Source of the DNA: Acidobacteriota bacterium
Lineage (GTDB): Bacteria > Acidobacteriota > Aminicenantia > UBA2199
Assembly: GCA_021817755.1 (NCBI GenBank)
Contig: JAKAGC010000034.1
Location: forward strand, 1 to 13,569
DNA: 13,569 nt
Reading direction: 5' to 3'
Shown: positions 1-7,813 of the stretch, piece after piece
How the letters are laid out: every line of letters begins with the position of its first letter
How positions within the stretch are numbered: the stretch's first letter is position 1
Position numbers and translations under genes: made by a program
The notes under the pieces: model-generated
What the model saw: the letters and a program-made list of their open reading frames with translations, nothing else
Database searches by the model: none
What the model was told of the DNA's origin: nothing

Positions 1-826
1 ATTTCATATATCTTTGTTCCAATAACAATTCTACATCAAGATGAAGCAATTCATTTAATCCGGATATCAACGTATTCTTTAATCGCTTGGCAGTAGTTTC
101 ATGATCTTCATGCGCTCCATTTTCCGGTTCTTCAATTATTTCATCGATAATTCTAAAACGAAGCAAATTCCTTGCTGTTAATTTCAATGCTTCGGCGGCT
201 TCATCTGATTTCCCAGCATCTCGCCAGAGAATAGATGCACATCCTTCGGGTGATATTACTGAATAAATAGTATTGGAAAGCATATATACACGATCTGCTA
301 CCCCAAGAGCAAGGGCACCTCCGGATCCACCTTCACCGGTAATAACAGAAATAATAGGAGTTCTCAATGCAGACATCTTATAAAGATTATATGCGATTGC
401 TTCAGCCTGCCCTCTCTCTTCAGCTCCAATTCCAGGATACGCACCTGGTGTATCGATTAAATTAATCACAGGGCGCCGAAATCTTTCAGCTTCTTCCATT
501 AATCTCATGGCTTTCCTATACCCCTCAGGATGAGCCATTCCAAAATTCCTTCGTACATTCTCTTTGACATTACGCCCTTTTTGATGGCCAATTATAGTAA
601 TGGGAATATTTTCGAGAAATCTAATACCACCTACAATTGCAGGATCATCACTAAACCGGCGGTCACCGTGAAGCTCAAGGAAATCGGTTATGATATATCG
701 AATGTAATCCAGTGTGGTGGGACGCTTGGTATGACGAGCGAGTTTTACAATATCGATTGCTCGATTTGGAATATCAGAAGATATACGCATTTTATCGCTT
801 CTTTTTTTGGAAATTTCTGTTGCCAT
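1..826 (-). CDS. accA: Acetyl-CoA carboxylase carboxyltransferase subunit alpha (3' end beyond the window)
   Basis: AccA pairs with AccD to move the carboxyl group from carboxybiotin to acetyl-CoA, making malonyl-CoA for fatty-acid synthesis in the cytoplasm. The minus-strand frame starting ATG at 826 is open to the left edge, giving 275 codons and no stop. Family signatures seen are [13 protein letters not shown] near residue 30, [39 protein letters not shown], the oxyanion-hole stretch [12 protein letters not shown], and [14 protein letters not shown]. The visible end, LLLEQRYMK, resembles the usual AccA C-terminus, so little seems to be missing. A good Shine-Dalgarno (AGGAG, 831-835 region) precedes the ATG, 13 nt after the accD stop. 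It is the last visible gene of the accBCDA operon. Confidence 0.96.
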   Translation of the reverse strand, partial: MATEISKKRSDKMRISSDIPNRAIDIVKLARHTKRPTTLDYIRYIITDFLELHGDRRFSDDPAIVGGIRFLENIPITIIGHQKGRNVKENVRRNFGMAHPEGYRKAMRLMEEAERFRRPVINLIDTPGAYPGIGAEERGQAEAIAYNLYKMSALRTPIISVITGEGGSGGALALGVADRVYMLSNTIYSVISPEGCASILWRDAGKSDEAAEALKLTARNLLRFRIIDEIIEEPENGAHEDHETTAKRLKNTLISGLNELLHLDVELLLEQRYMK

Positions 827-839
827 TTATTTCTCCTCA

Positions 840-1628
840 TCAACCGGTATATGCTTTTTGGGCATGAATACGCAAAAGTGTTGAAAGGGTATTTTTTAAT
901 TGTTTTCTTTCAATAACAATATCAAGCATTCCATGCTCCAATAAAAATTCGGACTTCTGAAAACCATTTGGAAGACTCTGCCCAATGGTCTGCTGAATGA
1001 CTCTGGGGCCTGCAAATCCAATAAGTGCATCGGTTTCGGCAATTATTACATTTCCAAGCATTGCGAATGATGCAGTTACACCTCCGGTTGTGGGATCAGC
1101 AAGAATGGTGAATAATGGTAATCCTTTGTCATTCAATCGCTTTACTGCTGCGGATGTTTTGGCCATTTGCATTAATGAAAAAATTCCTTCCTGCATTCGT
1201 GCACCGCCTGAACAAATTATCAATATTGCAGGTAAGTGGTTTTCTAATGCATATTCTAACATGCGAGTTACTTTTTCACCGACTACAGACCCCATTGAAG
1301 CCATAATAAAATTGGGTTCCATCACCCCTAGAGTAGTAGGAAAATCCTTTATGGTACAATATCCGGTAATAATGGCTTCATTGACTAAATTTGCTTCCAT
1401 GGAGGAACGAAGCTTCTCCAGATATCCGGGAAATAACAATGGATCTTCACTTTTCATTGACTCATCAAATGAGACAAAACTTTTTTTATCACAGAGCATT
1501 TTTATTCGTAATAAGGCATCGAGACGTATATTATGTCCGCATTTAGAGCATACATAATGAGCATGTTTTAAAAACGCGATGAAATGACTGGTCTGACACC
1601 GGGGACACTTTGGGAATAATCGTGACAT
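840..1628 (-). CDS. accD: Acetyl-CoA carboxylase carboxyltransferase subunit beta
   Basis: AccD is the zinc-bearing beta subunit of the carboxyltransferase and works with AccA. The 262 residues begin with a four-cysteine zinc ribbon (C8, C11, C27, C30). The crotonase-like domain follows, with MASMGSVVGEK, the active-site turn CSGGARMQEG, SLMQMAKTSAA, DPTTGGVTASFAMLG and ALIGFAGPRVIQQT, all diagnostic of AccD. It is shorter than the E. coli protein (about 304 residues) at both ends: the first zinc cysteine is at 8, and the C-terminal tail is missing. The catalytic core looks whole. The start ATG at 1628 lies 3 nt after the accC stop, and its Shine-Dalgarno (AAGGAG) is inside the last accC codons, so translational coupling is likely. 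Confidence 0.97.
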   Translation of the reverse strand: MSRLFPKCPRCQTSHFIAFLKHAHYVCSKCGHNIRLDALLRIKMLCDKKSFVSFDESMKSEDPLLFPGYLEKLRSSMEANLVNEAIITGYCTIKDFPTTLGVMEPNFIMASMGSVVGEKVTRMLEYALENHLPAILIICSGGARMQEGIFSLMQMAKTSAAVKRLNDKGLPLFTILADPTTGGVTASFAMLGNVIIAETDALIGFAGPRVIQQTIGQSLPNGFQKSEFLLEHGMLDIVIERKQLKNTLSTLLRIHAQKAYTG

Positions 1629-1631
1629 GGT

Positions 1632-2984
1632 TTATACTCCTTGATTCTGTATTTTTCCGACAAAATCGGTGGTATATTGCCCACTTAAAAAAATTCTGTT
1701 TCTCATAACTTCTTTATGAAAAGGGATGGTGGTTTTAATACCTTCTATATAAAATTCATCGAGCGCACGTTTCATTCTGTCTACGGCTTCTCGCCGATCT
1801 GCACCCCATACGATCAATTTGGCTACCATGGAATCATAAAAAGGAGGTATGGAATAGCCGGGATATACTCCGGAATCAATACGAATTCCAGGACCACCAG
1901 GGACAATTAATTGAGAAATTTTCCCAGGGGATGGGTTGAATTCTTTTTCGGGATCTTCGGCATTGATACGGCATTCGATAGCATGACCGGTGATTTTAAG
2001 TTTATCCTGGGAAAAATCGAGCTTATCTCCATCGGCAATCCTGATCTGATATTTAATCAAATCAATACCGGTAATACACTCGGTAATAGGATGCTCAACC
2101 TGAATACGGGTATTCATTTCAATAAAATAAAATTGCCGGGTCTCGATGTCATATAGAAATTCGATGGTACCGGCAGAATCATACCCTACGGATTGAGCGG
2201 CTTTGGATGCAATTTCCCCCATTTTCATTCGAGTTTCATTATCTATTATAGGAGAAGGAGCCTCTTCGATTAATTTTTGGTGTCTACGCTGGATAGAACA
2301 ATCACGCTCAAATAAATGCAAGACATTCCCATGTTTATCCCCGAGGATTTGAACTTCAATATGTTTGGGAGCAGCAATATATTTTTCAATATACACACGT
2401 GAATCACCGAAAGCTTGTTGGGCTTCATATGCGGCGGAATTAAAGGATTTTTCCACATCTTTTTTTTCACAGACGATGCGCATGCCTTTTCCTCCACCTC
2501 CGGCGGATGCTTTTATTATTACTGGAAACCCGACTCGTTCTACTACTTCCAGGGCTTTTTGTAATGAATCGATTTCGCCGTCTGAGCCTGGGACAACGGG
2601 AACACCGGATTCTTTCACAAGTGTTTTAGCTTTGGATTTATCCCCCATATTCCGAATTACACTGGATTTAGGGCCAATAAAACGTATTTTCATGGCTCGG
2701 CATGCATCGGCAAATTGCCAGTTTTCAGCAAGAAATCCATACCCGGGATGAATGGCATCGGATTTGGTAGCTAAAGCAGCTGAAATAATATTCTGATAAA
2801 ACAAATAACTCTCTACAGCAGGAGGGGGACCGATGCAAACAGTTTCATCAGCGAGTTTTGCAGCAAGGGAATCTCTATCGGCTTTGGAATGCGCAAGTAC
2901 AGTTTTTAAACCGAGTTCCTTTGCTGCACGTATGATGCGAACGGCTATCTCTCCCCTATTAGCAATTAGTATCCTTGAAATCAT
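1632..2984 (-). CDS. accC: Biotin carboxylase, acetyl-CoA carboxylase subunit
   Basis: AccC uses ATP and bicarbonate to carboxylate biotin on AccB, the first half-reaction of acetyl-CoA carboxylase. At 450 residues it matches the family length. In order are the N-terminal pre-ATP-grasp motif ILIANRGEIAVRI (5-17), HPGYGFLAEN (79-88), the ATP-grasp glycine loop ASAGGGGKG (159-167), ERDCSIQRRHQK ending at K237 (matching catalytic K238 of E. coli), and FIEMNTRIQVEHP (287-299) with the catalytic R293 and E297. The C-terminal domain has HAIECRINAEDP and PPFYDSMVAKLI. No key residue is missing. It starts 11 nt after accB; its own Shine-Dalgarno is weak (GGAA), which suggests coupling to accB. Confidence 0.97.
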   Translation of the reverse strand: MISRILIANRGEIAVRIIRAAKELGLKTVLAHSKADRDSLAAKLADETVCIGPPPAVESYLFYQNIISAALATKSDAIHPGYGFLAENWQFADACRAMKIRFIGPKSSVIRNMGDKSKAKTLVKESGVPVVPGSDGEIDSLQKALEVVERVGFPVIIKASAGGGGKGMRIVCEKKDVEKSFNSAAYEAQQAFGDSRVYIEKYIAAPKHIEVQILGDKHGNVLHLFERDCSIQRRHQKLIEEAPSPIIDNETRMKMGEIASKAAQSVGYDSAGTIEFLYDIETRQFYFIEMNTRIQVEHPITECITGIDLIKYQIRIADGDKLDFSQDKLKITGHAIECRINAEDPEKEFNPSPGKISQLIVPGGPGIRIDSGVYPGYSIPPFYDSMVAKLIVWGADRREAVDRMKRALDEFYIEGIKTTIPFHKEVMRNRIFLSGQYTTDFVGKIQNQGV

Positions 2985-2995
2985 ATGAATTCCGT

Positions 2996-3520
2996 TTACC
3001 CGGAGGTATCAATTTTAAATATAACCTGGTCATATTCAACCATTTGGGCATTTTCAATACAGATTTCCTTAATAACACCATTGACATCGGCCTGGATTTC
3101 ATTCATACTTTTCATTGCCTCAACAATGCACAGAACATCACCGACATGAACAGGATCTCCAACTTCAACAAATGGATCGGCTTCGGGTGTCGATGCCCTG
3201 TAAAAAGTCCCTACTAAAGGTGCACGAATGGCATAATATTTTTCTGAATTGGATTCAACTATTGGAAGTTTTTCATCTTTACCTTGCTTTTCAATTGCCG
3301 GACAAGTATTTTCATCTTTACCGAGCTGATTATCAGTGGAAGCAAACCGGGATGCTGCTTGCGTTTGATTCTCTTTGAAACCTGGGTTATTTATTACAAT
3401 CTGCTCTTTTCCTCTCCGAACGATTACAGCTGTTTTTCCATCTCTTAATGTTGTTTCTGAAATATCATATTCTCTCATTAAATGAAATAATTTGTCGAGA
3501 TCAACATCTTTAAAAATCAT
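2996..3520 (-). CDS. accB: Biotin carboxyl carrier protein of acetyl-CoA carboxylase
   Basis: AccB carries the covalently bound biotin that shuttles carboxyl groups from AccC to AccA/AccD. The 174-residue protein has the usual short N-terminal domain (DLDKLFHLMREYDISE, residues 7-22), a low-complexity polar linker of about 50 residues, and a C-terminal biotinyl domain opening with APLVGTFYRASTPEADPFV. The acceptor lysine is K137 in EAMKSMNEI. Most BCCPs have AMKMM or AMKLM, so the serine directly after the lysine is unusual. The thumb-like element before the lysine (DPVHVGDVLCIVE) looks standard. A strong AGGAGG lies 5 nt before the ATG. It is the first gene of the operon, about 58 nt downstream of the predicted transcription start. 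Confidence 0.96.
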   Translation of the reverse strand: MIFKDVDLDKLFHLMREYDISETTLRDGKTAVIVRRGKEQIVINNPGFKENQTQAASRFASTDNQLGKDENTCPAIEKQGKDEKLPIVESNSEKYYAIRAPLVGTFYRASTPEADPFVEVGDPVHVGDVLCIVEAMKSMNEIQADVNGVIKEICIENAQMVEYDQVIFKIDTSG

Positions 3521-3584
3521 AGAACCTCCTCATTACTAAACCGGATGACACGACTTATGAACCATATTCATTTGAACAACGAAT

Positions 3585-3613
3585 ATTGTATGAAAAAAAA
3601 ATGGTTTTTGCAA
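3585..3613 (-). promoter_or_regulatory. Predicted sigma-70-type promoter of the accBCDA operon
   Basis: On the minus strand the -35 is TTGCAA (3608-3613) and the -10 is TACAAT (3585-3590), separated by exactly 17 nt. Transcription should begin near 3578, leaving a leader of about 58 nt before accB. The spacer contains a run of nine T residues (A on the plus strand, 3593-3601). No FapR-like operator could be recognised. Predicted from spacing and consensus only. Confidence 0.65.
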
Positions 3614-3667
3614 TAGGAAAGATTATTTTTTAACGAAATAGAATAAGAAATGTCAGTAAATATTGAT

Positions 3668-5182
3668 CTAATTGGGTTCTTCTTCATCAAATGCAGGAAT
3701 ATAAATCGAAACTAAGGTTCCTTTTCCAACCTGGGAATCGATATAAATCTGTCCATTATGTTTTTTGACGATAGAACGGCAAATGGTTAATCCGAGCCCA
3801 ACTCCTTCACTGAGAACAGAGTTCTTAGTAGAAAAGAAGGGATCAAATATACGATCGAGATCTCTTTCGGGAATACCTTTGCCTGTATCTCTGATAGTAG
3901 TGATTATATAATTTCCTTGGGAGAGGTTAAACTCATTATCAGCAGGAAGTACACTATTGGTAGTATCGATATAAACATGGCCGCCATCGGGCATTGCCTC
4001 TATAGCATTGGAAATTATACAATTGAAGAGTTGATGAAGCTGCGATTCATCTCCCATCATATTCCATAAGCTATTGTTCTTAATATAATGAAACGTTATA
4101 GTAGAATAGAAAGCAGAAGCATCGATAATTCCTTTTAAAATATTTTTCAGTGATACTTTATGTGCAAAGGGAGCGCCACCTTCTGAAAATGTTAATAATT
4201 TACCTGCGAGCTCGGAAGCTTTTATAGAAATCTCTTCTGCTCTGTTCAATGATTTATGAATTTTGGCAGTATCGTGGAGAGATAGTTTTGCTATTGAGAT
4301 ATTACCCATGATAGAAGTAAGGTAATTATTAAAATCCCGAGCAATTCCACCTGCAAGTATTCCGATGGATTCAAGGTTTCTGCTTTTTAAAAGTTCCTCT
4401 TCAATTCGGCTTCTTTCGGTAATATCGGTAATGGCCTGAATTGCACATTTTTCCCCACCAAGAGTAATTAATTGCCCTGAAATAAGGAATATTCGTTCTT
4501 CACCGTTTCTATTTGTTATTTCAATTCTGATATTTTCAAAATATCCTTGATCGATATACAGATTTCGTAATGTATTGCGAATCTCAGGTTTAATAACTCC
4601 TAATCTCTCAAAGGTGTTCCCAACCAATTCTTCCCGATCAAGATCAAATAGTTTCATAGCATTTTGATTTATTTCTATAATTCTTCCCTCTTCAAAACTG
4701 GAAATAATGATGGCATGAGGGCTAAGCATAAAAGCTTTCTGGAATTTTTCTTCACTTTCTTTTAATGCCAATTCTGCTTTTTGACGTCTTAAATTATTAT
4801 TATAATCCGTAACAACCTTTGAAAGTAGAACCGCTAAGAATTGTAAATACTCCTTATTATGTGTTTTAATAATAAAGTCATTGGCTCCGCAATCCAATAC
4901 TTCGTGGACTCTATTTTCCATCCCTGGTTCTAGTAATATTACACAGGGTATAGGTATATTTCGGTAATGGAACTCCTTGCAAAATGCAATCCCGTCCATA
5001 TCTTGCAAACTAAAATCGGATATAACTATATCTATGGGTGGCTCTAATTGATTTAAATCCTTAAAAAAATGATGAACCAATTTATACTGGGAGACGATAC
5101 ATTCTTTAAAATCTATTTTAACGGAACTCTCAACCTCATTAACCAGCATATCATCACTGCTTACGACGATTAGATGTTTCAT
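3668..5182 (-). CDS. Receiver-PAS-histidine kinase lacking the phosphoacceptor histidine
   Basis: This is a soluble two-component protein of 504 residues with no signal peptide or membrane segment. Residues 1-120 form a receiver domain, with acidic D10/D11, a likely phosphoacceptor D56 in VISDFSLQDMDG, and K106. A PAS domain (about 143-255, ending in ITDITERS) and a short coiled coil follow. The dimerisation/H-box segment is 269-300, and the HATPase domain spans about 376-495, with N392 in the N box (SNAIEAMPDGG), DTGKGIP (432-438) and GVGLGL (460-465). The H-box reads LAGGIARDFNN where the family has LAGGIAHDFNN, so the histidine is R282 (codon CGG). It may be a pseudokinase, a phosphatase or an ATP-dependent switch. 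AAGGA lies 6 nt before the ATG. Its target is unknown; acc lies downstream on the same strand. Confidence 0.9.
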   Translation of the reverse strand: MKHLIVVSSDDMLVNEVESSVKIDFKECIVSQYKLVHHFFKDLNQLEPPIDIVISDFSLQDMDGIAFCKEFHYRNIPIPCVILLEPGMENRVHEVLDCGANDFIIKTHNKEYLQFLAVLLSKVVTDYNNNLRRQKAELALKESEEKFQKAFMLSPHAIIISSFEEGRIIEINQNAMKLFDLDREELVGNTFERLGVIKPEIRNTLRNLYIDQGYFENIRIEITNRNGEERIFLISGQLITLGGEKCAIQAITDITERSRIEEELLKSRNLESIGILAGGIARDFNNYLTSIMGNISIAKLSLHDTAKIHKSLNRAEEISIKASELAGKLLTFSEGGAPFAHKVSLKNILKGIIDASAFYSTITFHYIKNNSLWNMMGDESQLHQLFNCIISNAIEAMPDGGHVYIDTTNSVLPADNEFNLSQGNYIITTIRDTGKGIPERDLDRIFDPFFSTKNSVLSEGVGLGLTICRSIVKKHNGQIYIDSQVGKGTLVSIYIPAFDEEEPN

Positions 5183-5247
5183 TATAAGTCCTTACAGCAT
5201 TCCACTTACAAAATGCCAATATGATTAACTTGTTTTTAACGAGAAAG

Positions 5248-5276
5248 AATATACTCCTTAAAAAAAAAAAATTCAA
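5248..5276 (-). promoter_or_regulatory. Predicted promoter of the receiver-PAS-kinase gene
   Basis: On the minus strand TTGAAT (5271-5276) and TATATT (5248-5253) are 17 nt apart, giving a start near 5241 and a leader of about 58 nt. Nearly the whole spacer upstream half is a homopolymer: twelve A on the plus strand (5260-5271). The fit to consensus is good (4/6 and 5/6). Confidence 0.6.
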
Positions 5277-5347
5277 TAATAATTTTTATTTAGAAATTTT
5301 CAATTTACCCCAATAAATAGTTGGTTCTATTCATTTTAAGGTTTTCA

Positions 5348-5376
5348 TTGAAAATTTACATGGATTGTGGTAATGT
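5348..5376 (+). promoter_or_regulatory. Possible promoter of the beta-propeller gene
   Basis: On the plus strand TTGAAA (5348-5353) is followed after 17 nt by TAATGT (5371-5376), with an extended -10 TGG just before it. The -10 matches consensus at only three of six positions. The resulting leader would be about 15 nt, just enough for the AAGGAGG Shine-Dalgarno (5387-5393) before ATG 5398. The rest of the 215-nt divergent intergenic region shows no other feature beyond AT-rich sequence. Confidence 0.3.
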
Positions 5377-5397
5377 TAATATTAATAAGGAGGCATA

Positions 5398-7746
5398 ATG
5401 ACAACGAAATTCAGGTTTATGTTTATCCCGATATTATTCATTCTAATTTCATCTATATTATTATTGAATAATACAGCATTTTCGGCAGTACAACGAGTGG
5501 ATTTCCTGGGACAAAAAGGATTAAATCTAAATGGAGCAGGGCCTTTACTGGTAAAGATGGATTCTCAGCGAAACCGGATCATTCTGGTAAATACAAATAC
5601 AGCTTCTATTTCGGTAATCGATTCGAAAACAGATGAGGTAACCAATATCCCTATTAAAACCCGTATTCCTCAATATTTAAAAATGGAAGCACTGACATTA
5701 GATAATAAGACGGGTAATATATACATTATCGGTTCTCATGGGTTGCATGTAGTTTACCCGGATAAAAAGAAATCGGAAACCTTCGATACAGAAGAGCAGT
5801 ATGAGATGGTAACGGTAAATGAAAAGACGGGAGATGCTTTCCTGGTGGGACGCGAAAGCACCTGTATTCTGGTTGTGCAATTAAAAACAGGAAAAACAGA
5901 AAAAATTCGTTGGACGGATAAAGTCGAAAAAATGATGAATCTGAATCAGACACCTCCACCTTCAATTCGAAAAATAATTTGTGATGCATCACTAAATCAA
6001 TTGATCGCTGTGGATGGCTATTCATCAGAGTTAAGTATTTTCTCAACAGATTCGAATAAATTAATAAAAAAAAGAAAACTGGAAGTTAAGGGGGGTTCAC
6101 GGTGGCATTGGGGAGGATATAATGAAAGTACTCATTTCCTCTACCTTGTAATTGAAACCCAAACCAGGGTTGTAAGCGAAGCAATCAAAATCGACATTAT
6201 AAACGGAAAAGATACAATCATCTCTTTACCGGGATTTACTGAAGGGGTAGGAATTCTTTATAATGGATCTCGGGATGAAGTCTATATCCCTTATGATAAT
6301 CATCCATCGGTACATGTTGTGGATTTTAAAAACAATGGGAAAATAGAAGAAATAAAAATCCCAACCTATGGGAACGATGCATCTGTTGTAGATCAGGAAG
6401 AAGATTTACTTTATGTTTCCTGTTGGGCTTACGGTGAAGTTGAAGTAATCGATTTAAAATCTCGAAAACTTAAAAAAGTGATTAAAGATGTAGGAATTAT
6501 TCCCCATATGTTCAATATGACGTTTGATCCAGGGAAAAAACGCTTAATTATTCCAATTGGTGCAACAGCAGTTAATGGTTCTTTCGGGGCTGCATTAACT
6601 GCTTTGGATCCCTTCACTGAAAAACAAGAAAAAATTTACACGGGTTGGGCTCCGGTAGAACTTGTGGAAATGAAATCGAAAGATGGTTTTCTTGTTTTTA
6701 ATTCGGAAGATGAATTCGCAGAAGTATTATACGATGGAAATGTTACAATGCACCGGATTCCACCGCAATGTAAGTTCATCAACAATGCACTTGAAACACC
6801 TAGTGGTAATATCTATGTCTCCTATGGACCACATCAATCTTATTGGCCGGTGGTGTATATCTGGGGAGCACGGAATGGCATATTGAGTATCGACCCGGAT
6901 TCAATGACATTTTATGATCGCCGGATTCCAAGAATGGCTCAGGCTATGACATTGGATAAAAACGGTGCATTATATGCACTGCAAAACAATTGGGGAGATG
7001 AAAAGCAATTCATTATTTCACTTCCTGATGAATACCGTTTCCCGAATCTCGGAGATCAACGGATCGAATTGGAAGATCCAGTGTCCCGTGAAACTACCCA
7101 ACGCTTAATAAAATACGATGAAAGCAAACATTGGCTTTATATTTGCAGAGTGGGAGAATCAGATGACTTACCGGGAATTCTTCAAATTTTTGATATTGCT
7201 TCCCGTAAAACTCTATTAAAATACCCTGTTGGGCTGAATCCAACAGATATAGTGTTTGATAATTCTTATATTTATATAGCCAATTTCGATTCGGATTCGA
7301 TTGCGATCATCGATAAAAATGATTTTTCAGTGAAAAAAATCAAAACAGGAAAAAAACCGTTTAAACTTGCGGTATCGAATGGTTCGCTTTTTTCTATCGC
7401 TCATAATGACAGACTGCTCCAGGAATTGAATAAAGGTGTATATTATCCTATTCCTTGTCCCGGGAAACCGGATAACCTGGCAGATATGGGATCGAAATTA
7501 ATTATTACAGCTCATTCGATAGATGCACTTTATATAATAGAATTCGATAAAGAAAAAAAGGTTTTTGAAATCCTTCACAAAGAAAGCTATCCATACGGTG
7601 ATGTTACAGTGGATACGGATAATTCATCGTTTTATATGCGAGGACAACTGGGCGACGGGATATTTGAATTGAATAAAATTAAAAAAGACAGAAAAGGAAG
7701 AATCTGGATTACAGATTACCTATCGGGAAAACTTTTTATTTTTTAG
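5398..7746 (+). CDS. Secreted multi-blade beta-propeller (YVTN/NHL-like) protein
   Basis: This 782-residue exported protein has a Sec signal peptide: K4/R6, a hydrophobic core (7-23), and likely cleavage near TAFSA (26-30). There is no lipobox cysteine. The mature chain is built of short beta-rich repeats typical of YVTN/NHL propellers. Examples are ISVIDSKTDEVTNIPI (71-86), YVSCWAYGEVEVIDL (about 338-352), IYIANFDSDSIAIIDK (about 625-640) and the closing RIWITDYLSGKLFIF. The length would suit two seven-bladed propellers (inference). No CxxCH haem motif or catalytic signature is visible. The role is therefore unknown: binding or scaffold at the cell surface or in the periplasm is possible. 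It is monocistronic, divergent from the kinase, with a strong AGGAGG 4 nt before the ATG, and ends at a hairpin. Confidence 0.85.
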   Translation: MTTKFRFMFIPILFILISSILLLNNTAFSAVQRVDFLGQKGLNLNGAGPLLVKMDSQRNRIILVNTNTASISVIDSKTDEVTNIPIKTRIPQYLKMEALTLDNKTGNIYIIGSHGLHVVYPDKKKSETFDTEEQYEMVTVNEKTGDAFLVGRESTCILVVQLKTGKTEKIRWTDKVEKMMNLNQTPPPSIRKIICDASLNQLIAVDGYSSELSIFSTDSNKLIKKRKLEVKGGSRWHWGGYNESTHFLYLVIETQTRVVSEAIKIDIINGKDTIISLPGFTEGVGILYNGSRDEVYIPYDNHPSVHVVDFKNNGKIEEIKIPTYGNDASVVDQEEDLLYVSCWAYGEVEVIDLKSRKLKKVIKDVGIIPHMFNMTFDPGKKRLIIPIGATAVNGSFGAALTALDPFTEKQEKIYTGWAPVELVEMKSKDGFLVFNSEDEFAEVLYDGNVTMHRIPPQCKFINNALETPSGNIYVSYGPHQSYWPVVYIWGARNGILSIDPDSMTFYDRRIPRMAQAMTLDKNGALYALQNNWGDEKQFIISLPDEYRFPNLGDQRIELEDPVSRETTQRLIKYDESKHWLYICRVGESDDLPGILQIFDIASRKTLLKYPVGLNPTDIVFDNSYIYIANFDSDSIAIIDKNDFSVKKIKTGKKPFKLAVSNGSLFSIAHNDRLLQELNKGVYYPIPCPGKPDNLADMGSKLIITAHSIDALYIIEFDKEKKVFEILHKESYPYGDVTVDTDNSSFYMRGQLGDGIFELNKIKKDRKGRIWITDYLSGKLFIF

Positions 7747-7752
7747 ATATTT

Positions 7753-7786
7753 TCCAGGGGGCTTTTTTAAAAAAACGCCCCCTGGA
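7753..7786. terminator. GC-rich hairpin between convergent genes
   Basis: A perfect 10-bp inverted repeat (TCCAGGGGGC, 7753-7762; GCCCCCTGGA, 7777-7786) encloses a T6/A7 run that can extend the stem with one bulged C. It begins 6 nt after the propeller stop, and the M20 gene converges from the other side. The T run needed by a classical terminator is not directly after either arm: on the plus strand AAAAATTTTT follows about 6 nt later. It may therefore work only partly as a terminator, or be a dispersed extragenic repeat. Confidence 0.6.
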
Positions 7787-7813
7787 CCCCTTAAAAATTT
7801 TTATTTAAAAATT

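Noticed and set aside
530..916. Plus-strand 128-codon frame across the accA-accD junction
   Set aside because: It is antisense to two well-supported genes and lacks a Shine-Dalgarno.
997..1557. Plus-strand 186-codon frame opposite accD
   Set aside because: It is antisense to the conserved AccD catalytic core, has no Shine-Dalgarno and resembles no protein; it is a shadow of accD.
2365..2751. Plus-strand 128-codon frame opposite accC
   Set aside because: The opposite strand carries the AccC ATP-grasp motifs in full; this frame is low-complexity and has no translation signals.
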